A stretch of DNA of 64,000 nucleotides. Origin: Theocolax elegans (lineage: Eukaryota > Arthropoda > Insecta > Hymenoptera > Cerocephalidae). The notes beneath the pieces are model-generated. The model saw only the letters and a list, made by a program, of their open reading frames with translations, ran no database searches and was not told the DNA's origin. Positions 56,317 to 64,000 of the stretch are shown here, one piece after another (position 1 is the first letter of the stretch; every line of letters starts with the position of its first letter). The stretch spans positions 43,739,500 to 43,803,499 of the forward strand of contig CM047427.1 of the NCBI GenBank assembly GCA_026168455.1, in the 5' to 3' direction. Both the position numbers and the translations under genes were made by a program.

Positions 56317-58510
56317 GTACTTTCTATTATTGATTGTATACAGATTAGAAATTTCAGAAAATTATGATTTATTTTATTTTGAAATACACTATTAACTTTA
56401 AAGATTTTGCAAAAGATATAAAATATAAGTATTGTACTTTTGAAAATTATCGAATTTTATACTGTAATTTTGCATATTTTATTCTTTCGAAAAATTTAAT
56501 TTTTAAAAATAATTATTTTGAACATAGAGAGTGAAGGTGAAATTTAATTATCCCGAAAATATTAATCGGTCATTATCACGAAAGGTGTTGAATGTATGAA
56601 AGATATTTTTAGTCTTAGAACATAAAAGATTTTAGTTTATATGGTTTTTTGTAATGTTACGTTAGCTCCATTTACGTCACCAAAGTACACTATTTGTTAT
56701 TTACTCTTTTCGTAATAACGCATCCGCTAGGATCAAAGCAGACGTTTGGATAAAAGAATACATTACAATACAGGTGGCATACGCGGTCTATTATTTAACG
56801 GCGTTGTAACGGGGTGGATACTGGGGAATGTAAGGCCCCGGTCGGGCCCAATCCGTCCCAACTTACCAACCTTAAGTGTACAGTCCCACGATGCGGCCGG
56901 GAATCACTTTGATTCCCGTGCAATGCCGTTAACAACGTCAAACACCTCGTTTGACTTTGATACCGTGTGTTGGGCTCTATGCCCCAAATTGCCAACTAGG
57001 ATAAACGCCGAAGAGGGCGGTATTCGTGGGATAGGACTTTGACCGGTAAAATGTTATCAACAATCGATATATCAAGTTTAACCGTCGAGAAAGATTGTCT
57101 CGCCGAGTCAATTTATTAAATAAACAATCACAGGATAATAAATTAACAAATAACAATTCAAGGGGAGTCGTACCGATGACTACCCCCGAGGTCAGCGCAA
57201 AAAGAAATCGTTAACACTTGTTAATGATCGAGAAATCAGCAACCGATCCGGGAATGATCGGCTGCTTAACCTGATGGCTGTACGTCACACTGTGTGACGT
57301 ATGTATCTCTGACGTAGGGAGCTCTGACGTAGAAGCTGCCTACGTCACGCGCGCCTTATCTTGTGAAGTGGCTCCCGCGAACCACCGATCTGTTTACCCG
57401 GGCGGGATTTGTTACGAGGGGGAAAAAGAGGAATGTTTCCTCTCCTGGACCGTACCAGGTAAATCGTGGTGCACCACTCACCGTTGTATTCACGAGACAC
57501 CGCTCGAAATACGTTGAAACGGCGGGAACGAAAGCGCGTGATCTCCCCGTCAATCTCTCTTCCTCTCTCACTCCTTTGGGCGAATTGGACTCGATCTTCC
57601 GTCTTTTCCGTGGACGGAATCCGGAGTGGTGGAGGCGTACGGCTTTGCTCGGCGTGTTGGGTCGTGTGGAGAAAGCCTGTCCGCACCCACACCGTATCAC
57701 GCACACCCACGTTTCTCCGATAAAACACGATAAAAGAGACCGTTATCTCGGCCTGTATTTACACCGTGCGCGCACTATATCGGTACTGTCAGCTGGGCGC
57801 GCTCGATTCTCGCGCGTTCGTGCACGCGCCGCGCTGTATATCCTGTTTCACGTTGTTTACCTGATCGGTAACTCGTTTACCGTTATAGCGTATAGTTAGT
57901 GCCCGAGCGCAGACAGGGGAATAAGACAGGCCGTGTGAAGGGACAGTTATGTCACGAATATTGTGCAATATTTTATAGCATCTGCTGATATAAATCCACT
58001 GACGTGCCTATCCATGCATAAACGGTCCATTTTATTACCGTGAGGTTAGCGCCCGAGAAAAGCGAAGGTAATAATCACGCTGAAATAATGGACTACTTAT
58101 GCCACGGATAGGTGTGACAGCGGATTTATACCACGCAGTACTATTAATTATATAAGATAATTCGGGTAGATTATATGTGTATAAAATTGCTTGAGGTTAC
58201 TTTATTACTCAAAATTGTATAAAATACTATCACGGTAGCCAGCCACCACTTTGTGACGAAAATCATATCCCGCACACTCATACAGGGCGAAGAATCCACG
58301 TCCAGAACCACGCACTCACCGAAAATCAAGCGCTTACGTACCGCGTGCTGCTCTTGTGTGTTTTTCGCCAAACATTGCGAATGAGAGAGAAAGAGAGAGA
58401 GTGTATGATTTCCACGAAAACTCGAGCTACAGCCGCTACCAGTCGCATAGTTTCACGCTTGCCCGTGCGCTGACCGAGCCGTGTATAGCTGGCTCTATGT
58501 ACACACGCGC
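56317..58510. other. Presumed intron/intergenic, partly GC-rich, no gene
   Basis: AT-rich to 56700. At 56780-57060 a GC-rich block (GGGGAATGTAAGGCCCCGG, GGGAATCACTTTGATTCCCG hairpin) has no domain. At 57270-57360 repeated TGACGTA/CTACGTCAC motifs occur. The GC-rich 57360-57900 has ORFs on three frames that are not protein-like. An imperfect inverted repeat spans about 57985-58135 (TAAATCCACTGACGTGCC against inverse near 58100), possibly a MITE. Confidence 0.4.
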
Positions 58511-58513
58511 GCG

Positions 58514-58645
<132 letters not shown>

Positions 58646-58689
58646 GGAGCCTTGCTCATCTCCCGGAAAAAGAAGAGGGCGTATGCCAC

Positions 58690-59525
58690 CTTCACGACCC
58701 ATGGTGGACATCATTCGATACCTTGGGGCTGATTATCATTCAGAGAACATCTACAGAACGCAGGCTCGAAGGCAACAAGGGTGGCACATGCGCTTGCCTG
58801 CATCATGCTCAATATCGGGGGACCAAAGCAACCGTGAAGGTCTCTGGTCGCGTCGGTGGTGAGCTCCGTAATTTTATACGGAGCATCAATTTGGGCTGAT
58901 GCTTGGCTAAAGAATACGAGGCCCGAGCCTACTGCACCGTATCGGACATCGCCCTCTCGGTGGTCGCTGGATTACCCCCCCTCGACCTTATAACATCCAA
59001 GAGAGCTGAAATGTACCGTGGAGCAACGCGTACGGAAAAAGAAGACCAGAATTGGGACCCCAGATGGATTGTCAACACCTATCGACAATGGTAGCAACGG
59101 TGGGATTCAGCCAGCGAGGGTCGCTGGATACATCACGTCATTCCCGATATCGCCAGATGTCTGAGCAGGGAGCACGGTTTCGTCACCTTCCATCTCACAC
59201 AGGTGCTCACTGGTCATGGATGCTTCCGCAGCTACCTGTGCCGTATTTAAGTGTACGGGAGCGCGCAGTGCCCAACGTGTCCTAAAGTAGATGAAGACGT
59301 GGAACACGTTCTCTTTCATTGCCCAAACCTCCAAGAAGAACGCCAAAAATTGCGGGAGCATTGGAACGGCCCTCTAACACCCTAGGGCTTAGGGACGTGC
59401 CTGCTCGTATCACAGAATGGATGGGATGCCCCGGTTACCCTCGCTACTAACATCGAGGAGCGGCTGAATCTCATCAGGAGAACTGAGAAGAGAAGAAGAA
59501 ACGTCGGCAACATCTGCCTGACATA
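58690..59525 (+). pseudogene. R1-clade non-LTR retrotransposon, ORF2 C-terminal relic
   Basis: Plus-strand blocks in shifting frames. LACIMLNIGGPK and SVVSSVILYGASIWADAWL are the post-RT region of R1-type ORF2. Near the end, QRWDSASEGRWIHHVIPDI, then HGFVTFHLTQVLTGHGCFRSYL and CPTCPKVDEDVEHVLFHCP, form the C-terminal zinc-binding domain (CxxC...HxxxxC) of this clade. There are several frameshifts and stops. The polymerase YxDD region is missing on the 5' side, where the CA microsatellite begins. The segment after 59525 to about 59700 is probably the 3' untranslated region. R1-clade elements are arthropod-typical, which helps the organism call. Confidence 0.88.
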
Positions 59526-60100
59526 ATATTGTACGACGGCCCAAATAGTGCATGACTGCCCCCCTTAAGTAAAACCTCACGGTAGCTCCCGGGGGAGTAA
59601 CAGTCAAATGGAGGAACCCTGCCTGTGTGATCTGGCAGGGGTTTTTTTTGTATGTATTCCTGTGCTGTACGGTGCAGCACAGGCGAGTCCCACACGTCGT
59701 GCGTTATTTCATTTTTTGCCCCTCCACCCAATAGAAAAAACGTACACACGCACGCACGCACTCACACATGTGACGTGCATACGAACTGCTACGTTACATA
59801 AAGTATATCTTATATTTATAACGATTTGAATTCTAATATTTACCATCTTATAAGAGTTTCAACTTACTACCGCGTTCATTGTAATTGTGTTAAGACCGTT
59901 GAAAAATTACGTGTAATTAATGAGTAATCATCAATATAACGGAAAAGAGAGAAAGTGTACATTGAGGATTAAATTTTTCCAAATTAAATCGCCATACGGT
60001 ATTACATTAATACTTTTACTGGCGATTAAAATGTGATTTAAAATGTTCATAATAATTTTATTTAACACTTCAATGTAATGAAAGTGTTAATAAAAATGTA
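59526..60100. other. LINE 3' region then AT-rich sequence, no gene
   Basis: 59526-59700 is a GC-rich probable LINE 3' UTR with an inverted motif (CCTGTGCTGTACGGTGCAGCACAGG) at about 59660. A short CACGCACGCACG run lies at 59740-59760. The remainder is AT-rich. Confidence 0.4.
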
Positions 60101-60300
60101 CTTTTCCTAACTTCGTGCGCAAAATTCGATTTTGCGCACGCGTTCGAGTGTGCAAAATAATACTTTCCCGCACTAGTGCGTAAAATAAAATCTTAATACA
60201 GTAGTACTCAAAATTACGAGAGACAAAGTGATTTCAACCCCGTACCAGCTTTTTACCCTTGATTTTCTCAGGTTCGGGGAGAAATCACTTTTTGTCTTAC

Positions 60301-60311
60301 AATTGTGAGTA
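60301..60311 (+). repeat. SINE target-site duplication, left
   Basis: AATTGTGAGTA, repeated at 60767-60777 after the A tail. Confidence 0.85.
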
Positions 60312-60766
60312 GAGCCGCGTTGGCTCATGGGTAGAGCTCCCGACTCTCACACCGAGGGTCGTGGGTTCGATCCCAGACGTGTACCTCTGAAAATTTTTTC
60401 ATGTGATGCATTTTTCGAACACTGCGACTCAGTGGCTCGGCGTGTCACTATAATGTAACGCCAGTTCAGGTGCGCGTGCGTTTCGTGCACTTGTCAGTGC
60501 ATGAGAGATGAGAGGCACGGGCATCTGAACTATAGGGAACGTTAGGGACGCGAAAATGTAAAGAGGATCGCGGTGGTTCCATCGGGAGGACAGGAAACTG
60601 TAATTATTAGACTAATTACAGTGACCGATGATATCTTCCGATGGACACAAGCACCACTGTTTCAACTACATGTGCTTTGTTTACAGACACACCGTTCACC
60701 TCCGTCGCTGATTAGCCCTGGCAGCATAAATAGAGCGACGTTAAATAACATAAAAAAAAAAAAAAA
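60312..60766 (+). mobile_element. tRNA-derived SINE, about 455 bp
   Basis: The head carries RNA polymerase III promoter boxes: box A TTGGCTCATGGGTAGAGC (60320-60337) and box B GGTTCGATCCC (60364-60374) at tRNA spacing. The acceptor stem and anticodon stem do not pair, so this is a tRNA-derived head and not a tRNA gene. A tRNA-unrelated body follows, ending in a 16-17-base A tail and an 11-bp target duplication, the products of LINE-dependent retrotransposition. Which LINE supplied the machinery is unknown. The body is longer than many SINEs. Confidence 0.85.
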
Positions 60767-60777
60767 AATTGTGAGTA
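60767..60777 (+). repeat. SINE target-site duplication, right
   Basis: AATTGTGAGTA, partner of 60301-60311. Confidence 0.85.
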
Positions 60778-60815
60778 CTATTGCAGGAAAATTTTATTTT
60801 GCGCACAATTGCAGC

Positions 60816-61536
60816 AATAGACGGTCTCGCTCGCTCATATGTCAAGATAAAGTGAAATCTTTACGCAATTCGTTAGGAAATATAGTATATGCTACACGTG
60901 CGCATATACGATGTAGATAGCGAGCAGAGATAAACTATCCATTTTCTATTCATAAATAAGAATTAAATTTTAATTATTAATTATCGAAAGACTTAATTAA
61001 TAATCAACATTCAATTATGATTATATAATTATTTATGAACTATCGAAAGATTTAATTAATAATTAATTTTTAAATATACAGACCCACAAAAAAATGTTTT
61101 GCGCCATTGATGCCGTATTGGAATTCTTACGTATTTTTGCCCGCTGAACGTGAATCCGTAGCCCCTTTTTGCCCCTACACGTCAGGATTTTTTTCTAATC
61201 TCAAAAAACACCTTAAAATTTGTGAAAATCGTCAAAACCACTGCAATATCTACGTAACTACCGTTTTATTTTTCATTTGTACCCTTAATCCCTCAATATC
61301 TTACTCTGTTAAACCACAACCTGATACATTCGTAACCTACAAAATCTATGCAGATAGAAAATTTCGTCCCTGGAACTGAAGAATCTCATAGCTTCCAGCA
61401 TAAAATGCTTAACAAACTTAATTTATAACCCCATAATACAATACCACCATGTACTGTGAAAATATTGACTATGTGAGACAAAAAAATCTTACAACTTATA
61501 TACTACAATCTGCAAGACAATCACTTATTCATAGAG
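60816..61536. other. AT-rich, no gene
   Basis: Contains a repeated ATTAATTATCGAAAGACTTAATTAATAA-like stretch (near 60970 and 61030). A frame at 61107-61379 begins in sequence that looks like repeat-derived non-coding DNA and has no domain. Confidence 0.4.
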
Positions 61537-61549
61537 ATAAGTAAGATTG

Positions 61550-62494
61550 TAGATGGTAAAAGAATTTATTGTTCGTCCAAAAAAATAGTTTAATGAAATA
61601 AAACTTCAATTGATCTCCACGAACTCAGTTTTTTATTTTGTGCCGACGTTTCGGACGTATTTTTAACCGTCCCTTTTCAAGGTTATACAAAAAAACACTC
61701 ATTAAATTTACAATTTGACACAGATTAATAAGGCAACAATAATAAAACACACTTAGTACATAATCTTACCAATAAAAAAGGCGCAGAGATGTTAAGTTTG
61801 CATATTGGTTAGAACATAATCCTCCATCGATATCGCACAACTATCAAATTTAATTAAATTAAAATTAATATTAAAAATTAAAAACCGAATGGCCCCGCAA
61901 TATATTTGCTCTTTTATTATTATTATTTTGATACGGTTTGTAAGTGTGTACTTGTTGGCATACACGTTGTACATATATTATATGTATATATGTACACATT
62001 GATATATGTATATGCTGAAATGTATTGTAAGCGGCTAGACGATGTTATAATTAGTATATAAGTCTCACTAGTGTACAGGACTCCCTTCGGGGAGGTCCTC
62101 GTTTTCTTTTCAACATGTAAAGTGGAGGGTTGTGCGAAGGTAATAAGACCTTTTAATTTTAATTGTTTAATATTTCTTCTCTTCTAGTTTATATTCGGTT
62201 TTTAATTTTTAATATTAATTTTAATTTAATTAAATTTGATAGTTGTGCGATATCGATGGAGGATTATGTTCTAACCAATATGCAAACTTAACATCTCTGC
62301 GCCTTTTTTATTGGTAAGATTATGTACTAAGTGTGTTTTATTATTGTTGCCTTATTAATCTGTGTCAAATTGTAAATTTAATGAGTGTTTTTTTGTATAG
62401 CCTTGAAAAGGGACGGTTAAAAATACGTCCGAAACGTCGGCACAAAATAAAAAACTGAGTTTGTGGAGATCAATTGAAGTTTTATTTCATTAAA
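61550..62494. mobile_element. Third palindromic element, PLE-like in structure (about 945 bp)
   Basis: Inverted arms (about 61592-61886 and 62195-62494) start TTTAATGAAATAAAACTTC and surround a unique centre of about 308 bp. Flanked by the 13-bp direct repeat ATAAGTAAGATTG (61537-61549 and 62495-62507), with an extra left tail of about 40 bp outside the palindrome. Each arm holds a hammerhead-stem-II-like hairpin, GGACG...CGTCCGAAACGTCGG (62413-62441, inverse near 61652). Long target duplication plus asymmetric tail match the elements at 10805 and 23144. The end sequence itself differs, so the PLE assignment is structural inference. Confidence 0.75.
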
Positions 62495-62679
62495 ATAAGT
62501 AAGATTGAACTAATAATAATTAAATTTAGACCCCCATACGGGGTTAAACTTTTGAGTATAGAGAAATCTATGTAGAATAATTTTAACAGTGAGAAATCTG
62601 AAAATCTTCTGCACATATCAGTAAGCGAATAACTTACTCATTGTAAAATAGTATATTTTGGAAAGAAAAACCATTAAGA

Positions 62680-63070
62680 CAACATGCTCTTCCTGACTCT
62701 TTTATTTTCGAATGACCTCCGTTGTGGATTGTGTTTGTGTTTTTTACTAATGTCAGTGTTGTGTCTTAGTAATAGCCAACAGAAGTCAACCATTATATGT
62801 CTATTCTACATACCCTGATAACTTATTTCCATTTCCTTCATATCTTGATAAAAGCGTTCTCCTTGTTCTTTATTGTAATCACCAAGATTTCGTGGGAAAT
62901 AATGAAGATGTGATTGGACGAAATGCAATTTGTAACTCATGAAGCAGCCCTGTTACTTGTACTTTTGAGCATATCGACTACTAACTCCCTATAATTCTCA
63001 CTTTACCCAGAAAATTTTCAACCACTCTTTTGAAGCTGAAGATGTACGTTATATACTTTTCTCCAGACAT
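62680..63070 (-). pseudogene. Relic of an arthropod transposon-associated protein family (QGERF...DYCW)
   Basis: Minus-strand sequence reads FKRVVENFLGKVRIIG, then with stops MSYKLHFVQSHLHYFPRNLG, DYNKEQGERFYQDMKEME, SYQGM, stop, HIMVDFCWLLLRHNTD and a basic tail. I recognise this from many multi-copy uncharacterised arthropod proteins with the pattern YFPxNxGDxxxEQGERFHQDxxxMExRYQG...MMADYCW. I cannot name its transposon superfamily with confidence. Only the C-terminal third is present, with at least four stops. Confidence 0.65.
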
Positions 63071-64000
63071 CCCTACCTAAACAACGTAGGCGGTAGTGGA
63101 TACTATATTCCCACTACCGTAAGCATCGTTCAAGTATGGATATCTCTCGACTAATTTAGTAATATGAATTGATATGTTTGACTTATATCACATTTTATTA
63201 GGTATTAATGTAAATAATAAGATTAGAATTCATTATTCAGAATAATAAAAATTATTATTATTATTATCTCTCTATATTATAAAAATACTTTCACCGTCGC
63301 TGCCGCCGTTTCAGAAATTAGCTCCCCCTCAAAAATAATCCAATAACCCAAAACATATATATATGGGTGGTTCTCTGTGACATCGAAGATGAAAAAAATA
63401 AATATTGCTATAAATGTGGGAATATGTTTTAGAGGTATCCAGTAGTTCTCCTGAATTTTTTCAGATTTTTTCTGGGCCATTATTTTAAGTTACAGAGAGT
63501 CAAAGTTGACATTTTATCACTTTTTTGCATTATATGCCCATTTTCATGAATTTTTAGCTCCCAGGGGATGCATTTTTCACTAAAAACATAAGTATGACTT
63601 TTTTTGTAAAATTTTCCGAACTTTTCATTAAAAATACTTTTAAAGACATAAATGTATGCTGTCACACTCTTGTAAGCCATTTAAACCTTAAATAGTGAAA
63701 ATCAGCAATTCTGCTCCGGACTCTGGTAACCTAATACTGTCTACAAGATGTCTTTTTATAGTCAGAAACTGCCTATAAATTTCCAGAGTGGGTCTAAATC
63801 ATTAAGATCACTTATGGTCAAAATATCCGGAAAAAGTGCCCGAAATATTAATAGAAATGTATATTTGTTGCATTATAACGATGAATCTAGTAGCATGATC
63901 ATTGCAAAAAAATTTATGCACTTACCTTGGAATGGTAGAAAAGTATCTCCACTTGTTTCAGTATCCATCTAATCACCTGTAAGCTGCTAAAAATACAAAT
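63071..64000. other. Repeat-like sequence, no supported gene
   Basis: Medium ORFs occur on both strands (63277-63480 and 63480-63680 minus, 63748-63972 plus). None has a domain. 63265-63320 starts CTCTCTATATTATAAAAATA and could be a Helitron-type 5' end. The final 300 bp read as open on plus and nearly open on minus, which suggests a decayed element continuing beyond the window. Confidence 0.35.

Larger units (their letters stand above)
60100..60815. mobile_element. Probable MITE interrupted by a SINE
   Basis: Sequence left of the SINE (GTGCGTAAAATAAAAT ... AGTAGTACTC, 60177-60212) is the inverse of sequence right of it (GAGTACTATTG ... ATTTTATTTTGCGCAC, 60772-60805). An inner inverted pair ACAAAGTGATTT / AAATCACTTTTTGT lies at 60223-60296. 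So the SINE landed inside a small foldback element. Confidence 0.55.

Noticed and set aside
56780..57060. Ribosomal DNA fragment, suggested by the GC-rich block
   Set aside because: I could not match it to conserved 18S or 28S segments. Its hairpin-like symmetry fits a repeat better.
57363..57899. 178-codon ORF in a GC-rich stretch
   Set aside because: Comparable ORFs exist on the opposite strand and other frames, composition is Arg/Thr-rich, and no domain or splice context is seen.
60312..60385. A functional tRNA gene
   Set aside because: Internal promoter boxes are good, but the acceptor and anticodon stems do not pair. An A tail and target duplication show it is the head of a SINE.
63277..63972. 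Three ORFs near the right end as a gene
   Set aside because: They lie on both strands, have no domains, and the sequence resembles non-coding repeat DNA.

Overview
This is an AT-rich animal nuclear window, most likely insect and possibly an ant or other hymenopteran. It is almost entirely layered transposable elements. The only sequence I recognise as an ordinary host gene is one exon of the beta subunit of mitochondrial processing peptidase (56147-56316, + strand). The arthropod assignment rests on the element mix: R1-clade LINE, piggyBac, Penelope-like elements (PLEs), Helitron, hAT, Tigger/pogo, an Academ-like element and Ty3/Gypsy. The species call is inference.

Layout. 0-5.3 kb: Tigger/pogo-like transposase with a four-exon structure, then the tail of a possible second copy. 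6.3-7.4 kb: Helitron-like terminus and a 5'-truncated PLE. 7.5-18.8 kb: nested region, with a minus-strand Ty3/Gypsy pseudogene split by an Academ-like DNA transposon (8904-15400, terminal inverted repeats of about 1.25 kb, 3-bp target duplication). The intron of that transposon holds a palindromic PLE derivative (10805-11463), and the Gypsy gag is also hit by a 677-bp foldback MITE (18007-18683). 19.2-19.8 kb: Gypsy pol relic. 20.95-25.5 kb: decayed minus-strand Helitron interrupted by an 897-bp palindromic PLE-type element carrying two head-to-head hammerhead ribozymes, plus a fragment with a third. 27.1-29.7 kb: complete hAT element with 8-bp target duplications. 30.2 kb: piggyBac relic. 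31.6-34.05 kb: nearly complete PLE. 34.2 kb: TTAA-flanked MITE. 35.8-40.5 kb: young LTR retrotransposon lacking its reverse-transcriptase core. 41.6-42.3 kb: piggyBac relic. 42.36-44.77 kb: large palindrome with a minisatellite core. 45-46.2 kb: MITE copies. 47.5 kb: MULE transposase exon. 48.3-50.7 kb: Gypsy pseudogene. 51.2-52.2 kb: unidentified decayed reading frame. 52.8-53.2 kb: R1-like ORF1 relic. 56.1 kb: host exon. 58.5 kb: long CA microsatellite. 58.7-59.5 kb: R1-clade 3' end. 60.3-60.8 kb: tRNA-derived SINE. 61.5-62.5 kb: third palindromic element. 62.7-63.1 kb: relic of an arthropod transposon-associated protein family.

The most interesting signal is the hammerhead set. The motif at 23769-23832 and its inverted copy have a complete type III hammerhead core and two loops with 9-nt perfect complementarity. 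A diverged third copy at 24879-24946 keeps stem III through compensatory changes. The termini of the PLE families here share a TTTTATCG-type end motif.

Several frame breaks (hAT, Academ-like, PLE, and a duplicated block in the LTR element) are single-base deletions in short runs. Some lesions may therefore be assembly or sequencing error rather than biological decay.
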